NCBI RefSeq assembly: GCF_902706295.1
Contig: NZ_CACSJJ010000012.1
Span: 1 to 64,000, forward strand
Length of the DNA: 64,000 bases
Origin: Arthrobacter sp. 18067
GTDB taxonomy: Bacteria; Actinomycetota; Actinomycetes; Actinomycetales; Micrococcaceae
Direction of reading: 5' to 3'
The position numbers were made by a program, and so were the translations under genes. This document shows, in pieces, positions 51,141 to 60,843 of this stretch (position 1 is its first letter; every line of letters begins with the position of its first letter). The notes below the pieces were generated by a model. The model worked only from the letters and a program-made list of their open reading frames with translations. It did no database searches and was not told the origin of the DNA.

Positions 51141-52424
51141 TTACTTCGCGTCGACGCCGACGGGTTCAGCCTTGGCAGCAGGGGCCGCTTCGGTTGCCGG
51201 CGGCGTGGTCTTCCACTTGAAGCGGCGGCCCATGGAGGACCCTCCGCCGGCACCGGTCCGGTTCTTGTTGAAGATGTCGAAGCCGACGGCGAGCAGGAGC
51301 ACCAGGCCCTTGATGAGCTGCTGGTAGTCCGTGCCCAGGCCAAGGATGGACATGCCGTTGTTCAGGACGCCCATGATCAGCCCACCGATCATGGCGCCGG
51401 CCACGGTGCCGATGCCGCCTTGGACCGCCGCGCCACCGATGAAGGCAGCAGCAATGGAGTCGAGTTCGAAGCCGGTGCCGCCCGCGGGTTGCGCCGAGTT
51501 CAGGCGTGCAGTGAACACCAGACCGGCCAGTGCGGCCAGGACGCCCATGTTGACGAAGAGGCGGAAGGTGACTTTCTTGGTCTTGATACCGGAGAGCTCG
51601 GCTGCGTGGAGGTTGCCACCAATCGCGTACGTGTGGCGGCCGAAGATGCTGTTGTTCATCAGGGCCGAATAGACGATCACCAGGACAGCAAGCACGATCA
51701 GGACGATGGGAGTACCGCGGTAGCTGGCCAGGAGGAAGGTGATGATGAGCATCAGGATTGCGATGAACCCGTTCTTGACGGCAAACCAGGCCATGGGCTC
51801 ATTCTCGAGGTTGAACTTGCGGCGGACCCTGCGTTCCTTGAGTGCCTGGAAGAGGATGGCTGCGGTGCCACCGACGCCAAGGATGACCGTCAGCCACTCG
51901 AGGACGGACGTGCCCCCGGAAATGTCCGGCAGGAAGCCGCCGCCCAGTGCACGGAGTTCGTTCGGGAACGGGGTAATCTGCTGGTTCTTGAGGGTGATGA
52001 GTGTCAGGCCACGGAAGATCAGCATTCCGGCGAGGGTAACGATGAAGGCTGGAATGCCCACATAGGCGATCCAATAGCCTTGCCACGCTCCCACCAGGGC
52101 ACCGACCAGGAGGCAGGCCGGGATGGCAATCCACCACGCCCAGCCCCAATGCACGATCATCACGCCGGCAACGGCGCCGATGAAGCCTGCGATGGAACCG
52201 ACGGAAAGGTCGATGTGTCCGGCAATGATGACCATCACCATGCCTATGGCCAGGATCAGGATGTAGCTGTTCTGCACCACCAGGTTGGTGACGTTCTGCG
52301 GCTGCAGCAGGATGCCGTCAGTCAGGACCTGGAAAAGGATGACGATCAGGATCAGGGCGACGAAGATGCCAACCTGGCGGAGGCGGCTTGTGAGGAAGCC
52401 AAGGGATTCTCGTAGGGCGGACAT
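51141..52424 (-). CDS. mmsB: Multiple-monosaccharide ABC transporter permease
   Basis: 427 residues with about ten hydrophobic segments; longer than the ribose type (RbsC) and close to XylH/MmsB. Seen: LAIGMVMVIIAGHIDLSVGSIAGFIGAVAGV, the family's most conserved region, and AIGGNLHAAELSGIKTKKV, the cytoplasmic loop that contacts the ATPase. A basic Ala-rich C-terminal tail extends beyond the last helix. Encoded five bases after the ATPase and six before lacI. Forms the membrane channel for the ChvE-type binding protein. Confidence 0.92.
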   Translation of the reverse strand: MSALRESLGFLTSRLRQVGIFVALILIVILFQVLTDGILLQPQNVTNLVVQNSYILILAIGMVMVIIAGHIDLSVGSIAGFIGAVAGVMIVHWGWAWWIAIPACLLVGALVGAWQGYWIAYVGIPAFIVTLAGMLIFRGLTLITLKNQQITPFPNELRALGGGFLPDISGGTSVLEWLTVILGVGGTAAILFQALKERRVRRKFNLENEPMAWFAVKNGFIAILMLIITFLLASYRGTPIVLIVLAVLVIVYSALMNNSIFGRHTYAIGGNLHAAELSGIKTKKVTFRLFVNMGVLAALAGLVFTARLNSAQPAGGTGFELDSIAAAFIGGAAVQGGIGTVAGAMIGGLIMGVLNNGMSILGLGTDYQQLIKGLVLLLAVGFDIFNKNRTGAGGGSSMGRRFKWKTTPPATEAAPAAKAEPVGVDAK

Positions 52425-52429
52425 GTTCG

Positions 52430-53959
52430 CTATTCCTTCTCTTTGGTCATGAAGTGCATGAGGGTTTCCTGGGTGGCTTCGGCGATGGGGACTTCGCCGG
52501 TGATGTGGCCTGCTGACAGCGTGTAGATCCTGTCGCAGATGCCCAGGAGCTCAGGAAGCTCGGAGGAGATCACAATGACGGCCTTCCCGGCAGCTGCGAG
52601 CTCGGCGATGATCGTGTAGATCTCGAACTTGGCGCCGACGTCGATTCCACGGGTTGGTTCATCCAAAATCAGGACGTCGGGGTCTGAGAACATCCATTTG
52701 CTCAGCACCACTTTTTGCTGGTTTCCACCCGAGAGCTTGCCCGTGATGGCAGCAACGGATGGCGCTTTGATGTTCATGCTCTTGCGGTAGTGGTTGGCTA
52801 CGGTGGTCTCTTTGTTGCCGTCCACCCAGCCGCGCTTGGCCAGCTTGCTCAGCGCGGCCATGGAGATGTTCCTCTTGATGTCTTCGATCAGGTTCAGTCC
52901 GTAGTGCTTCCGGTCCTCGGTGGCATAGGCGATCCCGTGGTCGATGGCATCGGAGACGGTGGAAGTATTGATTTCCTGCCCGTATTTGTAGACCTTTCCT
53001 GACACTGCCCGCCCGTAAGTCCGGCCGAACACGCTCATGGCCAGCTCGGTCCGGCCGGCGCCCATGAGTCCGGCAAGCCCTACTACTTCACCCCTGCGGA
53101 CGTTGAGGCTGGCGTTGTTCACCACCATGCGGGAGTGGTCCTGAGGATGCTGGACGGTCCAATCCTCGATGCGGAGGACTTCCTCGCCGATGTTGGGAGT
53201 CCTGTCCGGATAGAGGCTTTCAAGGTCGCGACCCACCATTCCGCGAATGATGCGTTCCTGGGTGATTTGCCCTTGGTCCAGCCGCAGTGTCTCAATGGAC
53301 TTGCCGTCGCGGATGATGGTGACGGCGTCGGCCACCTTGCGGATCTCGTTAAGTTTGTGGCTGATGATGATGCTGGTGACGCCCTGGCCCTTGAGGTGCA
53401 GGATAAGGTCCAGCAGGTGGTCCGAATCTTCATCGTTCAGCGCAGCGGTGGGCTCATCCAGGATGAGGAGCTTCACCTCTTTGGACAGGGCCTTGGCGAT
53501 CTCCACCAGTTGCTGTTTGCCAACGCTGATGTGCTGGATGGGCGTGACCGGGTTTTCGCTGAGGCCTACGCGGGCCAGCAGCTTGGCGGCTTCCAGGTTG
53601 GTCTTCCGCCAGTCGACCCAGCCGTTCTTGGCCAGCTCATTGCCGAGGTAGATGTTCTCGGCGATGGACAGGTACGGGCTGAGGGCCAGTTCCTGGTGGA
53701 TGATCACGATGCCGCGCTTCTCACTGTCCGTGATGCTGGAAAATTCGCAGGGTTCGTTCTCGAAGAGGATGTCGCCGTCGAAGGTGTTGTGCGCGTAGAC
53801 GCCGGAGAGCACCTTCATGAGGGTGGACTTGCCGGCTCCGTTCTCACCACATATGGCGTGAACCTCACCCCTGTTGACGTCCAGGGTGACGTCCTGGAGG
53901 GCTTTGACCCCGGGGAAAGTCTTGGTGATTCCTCGCATTTGAAGAATGGGTACGTTCAT
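52430..53959 (-). CDS. mmsA: Multiple-monosaccharide ABC transporter ATP-binding protein
   Basis: 509 residues from ATG 53959 ([10 protein letters not shown]); a TTG at 53965 would add two residues. Two ABC domains in tandem, as in RbsA/XylG/MmsA. Domain 1: Walker [10 protein letters not shown] (38-46) and [11 protein letters not shown]. Domain 2: degenerate Walker A ([11 protein letters not shown]), as normal in this family, and intact [36 protein letters not shown]. Provides energy for sugar uptake. This symbol is also used for the unrelated semialdehyde dehydrogenase at 3757-5262. Separated from chvE by 120 bases with a strong hairpin. Confidence 0.93.
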   Translation of the reverse strand: MNVPILQMRGITKTFPGVKALQDVTLDVNRGEVHAICGENGAGKSTLMKVLSGVYAHNTFDGDILFENEPCEFSSITDSEKRGIVIIHQELALSPYLSIAENIYLGNELAKNGWVDWRKTNLEAAKLLARVGLSENPVTPIQHISVGKQQLVEIAKALSKEVKLLILDEPTAALNDEDSDHLLDLILHLKGQGVTSIIISHKLNEIRKVADAVTIIRDGKSIETLRLDQGQITQERIIRGMVGRDLESLYPDRTPNIGEEVLRIEDWTVQHPQDHSRMVVNNASLNVRRGEVVGLAGLMGAGRTELAMSVFGRTYGRAVSGKVYKYGQEINTSTVSDAIDHGIAYATEDRKHYGLNLIEDIKRNISMAALSKLAKRGWVDGNKETTVANHYRKSMNIKAPSVAAITGKLSGGNQQKVVLSKWMFSDPDVLILDEPTRGIDVGAKFEIYTIIAELAAAGKAVIVISSELPELLGICDRIYTLSAGHITGEVPIAEATQETLMHFMTKEKE

Positions 53960-54025
53960 CGTCAATTCCCGCTGACTGTTTGGAACTTGGCCGGACCGAG
54001 GGCTCGGAGGCTCTAAGGGAGGCTG

Positions 54026-54070
54026 TGGCCCCGCCGCGCCGGGCAGTGACGCACGGGCGCGGCGGGGCCA
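54026..54070. terminator. Intra-operon hairpin between chvE and mmsA
   Basis: Fifteen-base perfect GC-rich arms TGGCCCCGCCGCGCC (54026-54040) and GGCGCGGCGGGGCCA (54056-54070). It lies ten bases past the chvE stop. Such stems protect the upstream mRNA and attenuate read-through, giving more binding protein than ATPase. Confidence 0.75.
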
Positions 54071-54079
54071 CCGATGGTG

Positions 54080-55204
54080 TTACTTGACGTCGGATTCCTT
54101 GTAGTAGCCCGAATCGATGAGTTCCTTCTGGAAGTTGTCCTTGGTGATGATGACGGACTTCAGCAGGAATGCCGGAACAACCTTGACCTTGTTGTTGTAG
54201 GTCTTGGTGTCGTTGGTTTCCGGCTCGGTGCCCTTGAGGACAGCGTCCACCATCTTCACGGCCTGCGCGCCGAGCTGGCGGGTGTCCTTGAAGATGGTGG
54301 AGTACTGCTCGCCGGCGACGATGGACTTTACGGAGCCCTTCTCTGCGTCCTGGCCCGTGACGACGGGCAGGCTTCCAGTGGAATAGCCGCCGGTGCTGGT
54401 CAGTGCGGAGATGATGCCGATGGACAGGCCGTCATACGGGGAGAGCACGCCGTCCAGCTTGGTGCCGGAGCTGTAGGCCGAGGTGAGGATGTCTTCCATA
54501 CGCTTCTGGGCTACGGGTGCCTGCCAGCGCAGGATCGCTGCCTGCTCAAACTTGGTCTGGCCACTGGGGACCTTCAAGGTACCCGCATCCATGTACGGCT
54601 TGAGGGTGTCCATGGCGCCAGTCCAGAAGAAGTTGGCGTTGTTGTCGTCCGGGCTGCCCGCGAACAGCTCAACGTTGAACGGGCCCTTGCCCTCAACCTT
54701 CTTGCCGCTGGCGTCCACCAGGCCCAGGCCGGTCAGCAGCGATGTGGCTTGCTGGACGCCCACGGTGTAGTTGTCGAACGTGGTGTAGTAGTCCACGTTG
54801 GGGGTGCCGTTGATGAGGCGGTCGTAGGCTATGACCTTGACGTTCTGTTCCTTGGCTTTGGCCAGGACATCGGTCAACGTAGTGCCGTCGATGGCGGCGA
54901 TGATCAGTGCCTTGGCACCCTTCGTGAGCATGTTCTCGATTTGGGAGACCTGCGTGGGGATGTCATCGTTGGCGAACTGGAGGTCTGTTTTATAGCCGAG
55001 GTCCTTCAGGGACTTCTCTACGTTGGCGCCGTCCGCGATCCAACGTTCGGATGTCTGGGTGGGCATCGAAATACCTACCAGTGAATCGCTGGGATTCGCA
55101 GTGCTGCTGGATTCGGCAGTGCCACCACGGCTGCCGCAGCCCGTGGCCCCGACAGTCAAGGTGAGGACAACCGCTACGGCGCCCAGGAGTTTCTTCAATC
55201 TCAC
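54080..55204 (-). CDS. chvE: Sugar ABC transporter substrate-binding lipoprotein (ChvE-like)
   Basis: 374 residues from GTG 55204 ([10 protein letters not shown]), with GAAGGAG upstream; the open reading to 55366 runs through the promoter and is not coding. Lipoprotein signal with Cys at about 23. The mature part matches ChvE/XylF-like periplasmic-binding proteins: [65 protein letters not shown] and KVIAYDRLI. It binds a monosaccharide (xylose, arabinose, glucose or galactose type) for import by MmsA/MmsB. First gene of the operon; its promoter overlaps a LacI operator. Confidence 0.92.
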   Translation of the reverse strand: MRLKKLLGAVAVVLTLTVGATGCGSRGGTAESSSTANPSDSLVGISMPTQTSERWIADGANVEKSLKDLGYKTDLQFANDDIPTQVSQIENMLTKGAKALIIAAIDGTTLTDVLAKAKEQNVKVIAYDRLINGTPNVDYYTTFDNYTVGVQQATSLLTGLGLVDASGKKVEGKGPFNVELFAGSPDDNNANFFWTGAMDTLKPYMDAGTLKVPSGQTKFEQAAILRWQAPVAQKRMEDILTSAYSSGTKLDGVLSPYDGLSIGIISALTSTGGYSTGSLPVVTGQDAEKGSVKSIVAGEQYSTIFKDTRQLGAQAVKMVDAVLKGTEPETNDTKTYNNKVKVVPAFLLKSVIITKDNFQKELIDSGYYKESDVK

Positions 55205-55336
55205 GTTGCTCTCCTTCCGCGGCAGCATTGCCGCGAACTCTGATGCAGCCGGAGCATCTGCGCGTCCGGCACGGTAAAGCTGGGTGGGCTGTGGGCTTGG
55301 GGCCGACACGAGCCACTGAAAGATGGTGCGACTGCC

Positions 55337-55366
55337 ATTGTGAACGCTAACAATACCGTCGGTCAA
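55337..55366 (-). promoter_or_regulatory. chvE operon promoter with LacI operator
   Basis: Minus-strand TTGACC (55366-55361), 18-base spacer and CACAAT (55342-55337). The palindromic operator TTGTGAACGCTAACAA (55338-55353) covers the -10 and spacer, so bound LacI would block polymerase. About 130 bases upstream of the chvE GTG. Confidence 0.65.
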
Positions 55367-55415
55367 GTGCCGTGGATCACGAATTGGCTCCCGGCTTGAA
55401 CCGCCCCCAAATCCC

Positions 55416-55445
55416 TTGACTTGAAACGTTGTTAGCGTTCACAAT
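55416..55445 (+). promoter_or_regulatory. Mirror-image promoter with the same operator, pointing rightward
   Basis: TTGACT (55416-55421), 18-base spacer and CACAAT (55440-55445), with operator TTGTTAGCGTTCACAA at 55429-55444: the same geometry as the chvE promoter on the other strand. No gene starts downstream; the transcript would meet a hairpin at 55496-55530 and then run antisense to the kinase-glycosidase gene. Confidence 0.5.
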
Positions 55446-55495
55446 GGGTGGCCAATCTTCCGGGAGGTGCTGCGCTGCGTCCGCATTGCAAGAAA

Positions 55496-55530
55496 AAACC
55501 CGGCACCGCCTTGTGGGCAGCGCCGGGTTT
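55496..55530 (-). terminator. Rho-independent terminator of the kinase-glycosidase operon
   Basis: AAACCCGGC (55496-55504) and GCCGGGTTT (55522-55530) with further imperfect pairing inside. Read on the minus strand the stem is followed by a run of T, 55 bases after the stop at 55586. The rest of the 381-base gap up to chvE holds the two promoters described separately. Confidence 0.8.
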
Positions 55531-55585
55531 GGGTGGCTCCTCCGTGATGGCGGGGAGGAACTCTTCCCTGCTGGGAACAGGGAAA

Positions 55586-57826
55586 TCAGAGGCGGGTGTC
55601 GAACGAATCGCAGAAGACGTTCTGGTTGAACGTTCCCTGGAATTCGGACTTGCCCTGGATTTTCTGGATGGTAGCGCGAATGGCCTCGCGCGTTCCTGAG
55701 TGGGCGTGGATGGCCGTTTTGACCATGGGCACGTCGATCAGGTGGTTTGGCTGGTTCAGGGAGACAAACACCGTGGGAACTTCCGTGGCGTACCAGGGAA
55801 TCTCGGCAGCCATGTGTGATGACCACTTGATACGGATGGCAGCCTCCTGCGCGAAGCCCTTCACATTGGCGAATACGAAGGCGGCGTCATAGCGCTCCGC
55901 GTAGTCGCCGGTGGCTTCCTCGGAAAGGACCCGCATGAAGTTCATGCCGGCCTCCCCCGCGGCTTCGCGCTGCTCCGCGGTCTTGAAGACGCTGACCTCG
56001 AAGCCGACAGCTTCCAGTTCTTCCCGGACGGTGTCCAAGTACGCCAAAGGATCGGCCCGGGTGAAGTCGGCTCCACCCGAAATGCCGTAGAGGCGGATCC
56101 TCGGATGCGTCTGAGGGGTGATGGGCAGGTTGTGCCCGGTGTCCTTCACCAGCGTGACGGTCTTGTCCGCGATGTCCGCAGCAATGGCACGGTGGGCCTC
56201 ACTGCCGATAACCTCAAGGGCCTCCACGGGCGGGACCAAATCCTCGCGAAGGTGCAAGCCAAGGCTCGCTTTCAGGCCGAGAATTCGCCGCAATGCATCC
56301 TGCAGGCGCCCCTCGCTGATGACTCCCGACTTGTAGCCGTCCATCATGTATCCGAAGTCCTCTTCGGGATTCCTGAAGAACAGGAACATGTCGCAGCCGG
56401 CCGCGATGGTGGCAGGCACCAAGTCGCGCCGCTTCATCGCCTGCGTCAGGCCGACCATCAGCGACGCATCCGTGAGGACCAGCCCATTGAAGCCCAGCTC
56501 TCCGCGCAGCAGGTCCTGCAAGAGTTCCGGAGCCAGCGTTGCCGGCAACACCTCGGCATCCGCCAGACCGGGCCGGAAATGCCGGGAAACCTCGGGAGCA
56601 CCGATGTGCCCCACCATGATGGACTGCACGCCGTGCCCGATCATTTCTCGATACACACGCCCGTAGCTCTTGTTCCACTCTTCATAGCCGAGGGTGTTGT
56701 ACGACGTGACTACGTGCTGGTCGCGCTCATCGGTGCCGTCGCCCGGGAAGTGCTTCATCGCGCAGACAGTGGGTGATTCGCTGATGCCGTCGAAGTACTC
56801 CTTGGCACGCTCCACCACAATCTCCGGGGTGTTTCCGAACGCACGCGTGGAGATCACCGTGTTCCGCCAGTTGTAGTGGATGTCCACGATCGGCGCGAAG
56901 GCCCAGTTGCAGCCCAGCGCAGCGGTTTCGACGCCGGCCACCTGGCCCATCTTCCGGGCGATCGACTTGTCCGGATGAGAGCCTGCCTGCAGGTGAGTCG
57001 ACACAAACGTGCCGTCATCGCAACTGCCCGCCCCACCCATTTCCGGGTTGGAAGCAATGAGCAATGGGATGCGGGTCCTGGACTGCGCGTAGCGGATGTG
57101 TTCCTGAACAGCCGACGAAGGTCCGGGACGGTACCGCATGCCGCCCACGTGGAAGTTCTCCAGCACGACATCGAGGTACTCGGGAGAGTAATCGTTGTTG
57201 TGGTTGATGAAGAGCTGGCCGATCTTCTCTTCGAGCGTCATGGAGCCAATGGTGCCGTCCACCCATTCCACAGCGGCGTCGTCCAGGTTGAACGGTGCCG
57301 CTTTCAGATCCACAGGGAACGACTGTTTGCCGCTCAGGGCTGAGCCCACTTCAGCCACGACGTCCTCCACGGATTGGGCAATATTCACAACCACCCCGGC
57401 TTCGTCGGACTGCAACGGCTCCAGCGTTGCCAATTGCGAGTCCAACAGCGACGCCGGCATGAAGTGCCCGGGACGCGCGTTCATGCGTGCGTTCAGCAGC
57501 TCGCGCGTGCCATGCAAATGAACGAACACCACCGAGGGATCGGCGCTGCGGATAATGTCCCGGTACGAGCGCTTGAGCGCGCTGCACGCGATGACAAGAG
57601 CAGAATTCGACGCCGGGAACCGCCTGCCGATTTCGGCCAGCCATGGTGCCCGGTCGTCGTCGTCCAGCGGAGTACCCGAAGCCATCTTGTCGATATTCGC
57701 CTGAGGGTGCAGCGAATCGCCGTCGAGAAATTCAGCACCCAGGCGTTCGGCGAGGGCGGCACCAATGGTGCTCTTGCCGCACCCGGCCACACCCATCACC
57801 ACGATGTGGCTGTCTTTACCAGTCAT
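55586..57826 (-). CDS. Fusion protein: GntK-type gluconokinase plus family 3 glycoside hydrolase
   Basis: 746 residues in one uninterrupted frame. Residues 1-165 are a complete GntK-type gluconokinase: P-loop GVAGCGKST (12-20), [31 protein letters not shown] (33-63), [10 protein letters not shown] and [11 protein letters not shown] (121-131). A short linker follows, then from about 190 a GH3 domain: [26 protein letters not shown] (358-371) as in NagZ-like beta-N-acetylhexosaminidases, and VLTDASLM with nucleophile Asp at about 453. Both active sites look intact. No signal peptide, so it would act in the cytosol. The start overlaps manD by 11 bases. GH3 would release a sugar acid that the kinase or neighbouring enzymes process; this is inference. 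Confidence 0.88.
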   Translation of the reverse strand: MTGKDSHIVVMGVAGCGKSTIGAALAERLGAEFLDGDSLHPQANIDKMASGTPLDDDDRAPWLAEIGRRFPASNSALVIACSALKRSYRDIIRSADPSVVFVHLHGTRELLNARMNARPGHFMPASLLDSQLATLEPLQSDEAGVVVNIAQSVEDVVAEVGSALSGKQSFPVDLKAAPFNLDDAAVEWVDGTIGSMTLEEKIGQLFINHNNDYSPEYLDVVLENFHVGGMRYRPGPSSAVQEHIRYAQSRTRIPLLIASNPEMGGAGSCDDGTFVSTHLQAGSHPDKSIARKMGQVAGVETAALGCNWAFAPIVDIHYNWRNTVISTRAFGNTPEIVVERAKEYFDGISESPTVCAMKHFPGDGTDERDQHVVTSYNTLGYEEWNKSYGRVYREMIGHGVQSIMVGHIGAPEVSRHFRPGLADAEVLPATLAPELLQDLLRGELGFNGLVLTDASLMVGLTQAMKRRDLVPATIAAGCDMFLFFRNPEEDFGYMMDGYKSGVISEGRLQDALRRILGLKASLGLHLREDLVPPVEALEVIGSEAHRAIAADIADKTVTLVKDTGHNLPITPQTHPRIRLYGISGGADFTRADPLAYLDTVREELEAVGFEVSVFKTAEQREAAGEAGMNFMRVLSEEATGDYAERYDAAFVFANVKGFAQEAAIRIKWSSHMAAEIPWYATEVPTVFVSLNQPNHLIDVPMVKTAIHAHSGTREAIRATIQKIQGKSEFQGTFNQNVFCDSFDTRL

Positions 57827-59045
57827 GAACAGTGCCGTCCACGAGACGGTTGTACGGCAGGTAGGCCTGCTGGTACGGGAACGCGGCGGCAGCTTCCTCG
57901 TTGAACTCGACGCCGATACCGGGGTTGTCGCCCGGGTGCAGGTAGCCGTCCTTGAAGGTCATGGACTGCTGGAAGACCTCGTTGGTCTTGTCCGAGTGCT
58001 GCATGTATTCCTGGATGCCGTAGTTGTGGATGGCCAGGCCAACGTGCAACTGGGCGGCGAAGCCCACCGGGGAGATGTCAGTGGGTCCGTGGAAGCCTGA
58101 CTTGATCTGGTACTGGGCGGCGAAGTCCATGACCTTCTTCAACGGTGAGATGCCGCCGAAGTGGGTGGAGGCTGCGCGGACGTAGTCGATCAGCTGTTCC
58201 TTGATGAGGGTCTGGAAGTCGAACACGGTGTTGAAGATTTCGCCGATGGCCAGCGGGGTGGTGGTGTGCTGGCGGACCAAGCGCAGGCCTTCCTGGTTTT
58301 CGGCCGGGGTGCAGTCCTCCAGCCAGAAGAGGTCGTACGGTTCCAGTGCCTTGCCGAGTTTGGCGGCCTGGATGGGCGTCATCCGGTGGTGGCCGTCGTG
58401 CAGCAGCGGGATTTCGGGGCCGAACTCGTTCCGGACGGCTTCGAACACGGTGGGAAGGTGACGCAGGTAGGCGCGGGTGTCCCAGTCTTCTTCCTGCGGG
58501 AACGCGCCACGGCCGGCGGGCTCGTAGTCATACCGTTCGCCGGAGGCTTGTGCCTGGGCGGCGACACCATAAACGGCCTTGATGCCGGGGATCGCGGTCT
58601 GGATGCGGATGGACTTGTAGCCCAGTTCCAGGTGCTCGCGGACAGAGTCGAACAGGGAGGGAATGTCTGCGCCCGAGGCATGGCCGTAGGCACGCAGCCC
58701 GTTCCGGGAAGCACCACCCAGCAGCTGGTACACCGGCATGCCGGCAATCTTGCCCTTGATGTCCCACAGCGCCATATCGACGGCGGCAATCGCCGCCATG
58801 GTGACCGGACCGCGGCGCCAGTACGAGCTTCGGTAGAGGAACTGCCAGGTGTCCTCGATCCGGTGCGGATCCTTGCCGATCAACAGCTGCGCAACGTGCT
58901 CCTTGAGGTACGCAGCGACAGCGAGTTCACGGCCGTTGAGGGTGGCATCTCCAATGCCCGTCACACCATCCTCCGTGGTGATGCGGAGGGTGACGAAGTT
59001 GCGGGATGGGCTGGTCACGAAGACTTCAGCGGCAATGATTTTCAC
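57816..59045 (-). CDS. manD: D-mannonate dehydratase (ManD/RspA, enolase superfamily)
   Basis: 409 residues from GTG 59045 ([13 protein letters not shown]), with AAGGTAGAG upstream; the frame stays open to 59153. Removes water from D-mannonate to give 2-keto-3-deoxygluconate. Seen: [37 protein letters not shown], the metal ligands in [16 protein letters not shown] and IGEIFNT, and [32 protein letters not shown]. All point to the ManD subgroup. It follows the GPH transporter gene and is coupled to the kinase-glycosidase fusion. It replaces UxuA in the glucuronate route. Starvation-sensing RspA is the older name for relatives. Confidence 0.92.
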   Translation of the reverse strand: MKIIAAEVFVTSPSRNFVTLRITTEDGVTGIGDATLNGRELAVAAYLKEHVAQLLIGKDPHRIEDTWQFLYRSSYWRRGPVTMAAIAAVDMALWDIKGKIAGMPVYQLLGGASRNGLRAYGHASGADIPSLFDSVREHLELGYKSIRIQTAIPGIKAVYGVAAQAQASGERYDYEPAGRGAFPQEEDWDTRAYLRHLPTVFEAVRNEFGPEIPLLHDGHHRMTPIQAAKLGKALEPYDLFWLEDCTPAENQEGLRLVRQHTTTPLAIGEIFNTVFDFQTLIKEQLIDYVRAASTHFGGISPLKKVMDFAAQYQIKSGFHGPTDISPVGFAAQLHVGLAIHNYGIQEYMQHSDKTNEVFQQSMTFKDGYLHPGDNPGIGVEFNEEAAAAFPYQQAYLPYNRLVDGTVHDW

Positions 59046-59147
59046 AGCTCTACCTTTCGGGATTCTGCTGGTCGAAGCGTTGGCACTCGCTGCGATGCGA
59101 TGCCCACTTCGGGGATTAAGTAAGATTTTAGGTTGGTTTCCATTGTG

Positions 59148-59163
59148 CGGCAACCGGTTGCCG
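59148..59163. promoter_or_regulatory. LacI-type operator upstream of manD
   Basis: CGGCAACCGGTTGCCG, a perfect 16-base palindrome, 103 bases before the manD start and immediately after the GPH transporter stop. Confidence 0.75.
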
Positions 59164-59165
59164 AA

Positions 59166-60563
59166 TTATTTCTTGTTGGCAGCAGCTTCCGCGGTTTCCT
59201 GGGGAGCCTGTTCGGATGTGTCGGGCTCCCGTTCCACCAAACGCCGTGCGCGGATCTCACCAACGATCTGTGCATGCAAAACATCCGTGAGTTTGTACTT
59301 GGTCATCACCACGATTGCCAGGATGGTCATGATGGCCGGGAGCGCTCCGGCGGCAAACTGGATGCCCTGCAAGGCTTCGGCACTCTGCGTGACGCCGGAC
59401 TTGTACCCGCCGACGGCAAGGCAATAGGCGGCCAGGGCGCCACCAACAGCCTGGCCGGTCTTCCGCGTGAAGGAGAACAACGCATAAGTGATTCCTTCGG
59501 TGCGCACGCCGGTCTTCCACTCGCCGTACTCCACGGTGTCCGCCTCCAAGGCCCACACCACGATGTTCACGGCCATGACGCCCATCAGGCTGATCACAAG
59601 ACCGGAGAATCCAACCCAGACCATGGACGAAGGCGAGAGGAAAACGATGATTCCACCAACCGTGGACAGGCCTCCTGCCACGATATAGACGTTCTTCTTA
59701 CCCAGCTTGCGGACCAGCCTCGGCATCAGGGGTGCCAAGGCCAGCGTCATGACCAGCTGGACGATAGCCAGCACCGGGTAGAGATCCAAGCGGCCCAGGA
59801 CATCGCGCAGGTAGAACAGCTGCACGGAGGACAAAGCCATGTAGCCGGTCAGGAAGAGGAAGCTGCTCAGGCACAGCATGAGCAATGGGCGGTTGGTTTT
59901 CAGCGTGTCCATGCTCTGTTTGAAGGAAACATTGGGCACCGATCGGTAAACGCGCTCCTTCGCGGTGAGCACCGTAAAGAACTACAGTGCTGCGCCGATC
60001 ACCACAAAGGCCAAAGTGATGGTGGTGAAGGTGGACTGAAGATCCGCGCCGGGCTTGATCAGGGGAGCTACGAAAATTCCCAAGGCGGAACCAACAAGCA
60101 GCGCACCCACCATTCGGGCCGAGCCAAGCTTGGCACGGTCACCCGGGTCCTGGGTCATCGCTCCAGCCAGGGATCCATAGGGGATATTGACCAAAGAGTA
60201 GGCCAACCCCAGGGCCGCGTAGGTCACGTAGGCGTAGAGCAGAGTCCCGGTTTCGCCCAGTTGTGGCACCGAGAAGGTGGCCACGCTGAGGAGCAACAGT
60301 GGGATGGAGCCGAACATGATGAAGGGCCGGAACTTGCCGAAGCGCTTGCTGTACGTGCGGTCCACCAGACGTCCGGCGAAAACGTCGGCAAAGGCGTCGA
60401 AGATTCTGACCACCAGGAGCAAGGTGCCTGCCGCGGCGGCTGAGATTCCTGCGACATCCGTGTAGTAGACCAACAGGAACATGGTGGCCGTTGTGAAGGC
60501 CAGATTGTTGGCGGCGTCGCCGGCACCATAGCCGGCGATGCTGAGTTTGCTGAGCTTTTTCAA
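59166..60563 (-). pseudogene. GPH-family hexuronide transporter interrupted by an in-frame TAG
   Basis: One frame with a single amber codon at 59982-59984. The start is probably TTG 60563 (LKKLSKLSIAGYGAGD), because AAAGGAG lies eight bases upstream; ATG 60590 and GTG 60641 are in frame too. The first part (GYGAGDAANNLAF, YYTDVAGISAAAAGTLLLVVRIFDAFADVFAGRLVDRT) is the N-terminal half of a glycoside-pentoside-hexuronide:cation symporter with six helices. It reads VVIGAAL-stop-FFTVLTAKERVYRS, where relatives have a residue such as Tyr. The second half continues in the same frame for six more helices to 59166. A GTG nine bases after the stop could restart translation. TAC to TAG is a one-base change; sequencing error is possible. 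Confidence 0.8.
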
Positions 60564-60714
60564 TGCGGGCTCCTTTACCCTTCGCGTCATTGCGGTCCGG
60601 TCCGGCTCGACAGTGTCTGGATCACCAAGCGCTTGGGTCACTTAGTGCGTGGATCACTGGAATCCGGTACCGGGTGTGCAGCTGTTGTAATTCTAGTCAC
60701 TTTGGCAAGCGTTT

Positions 60715-60728
60715 GGCAATCGGTTGCC
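60715..60728. promoter_or_regulatory. LacI-type operator upstream of the GPH transporter
   Basis: GGCAATCGGTTGCC, one mismatch from perfect symmetry, preceded by a repeated half-site TTGGCAA (60702-60720). It lies in the 280-base gap between the reductase stop and the transporter start, which holds no gene. Confidence 0.7.
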
Positions 60729-60843
60729 GCGTATTTCCTTGAAAGTTTTACTACCTGATTCTGTGTTGCCCGGTTAAACGCCAGCGGCCCAGGACTCCGT
60801 CAAAACAACGAAGTTTTGGGCTGCAACGTTTGTCAGGGGCTTC

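Noticed and set aside
55429..55629. Small plus-strand frame downstream of the mirror-image promoter, considered as a leader peptide
   Set aside because: It has no usable start with a ribosome site and runs through the terminator hairpin; a non-coding RNA is the more economical reading.
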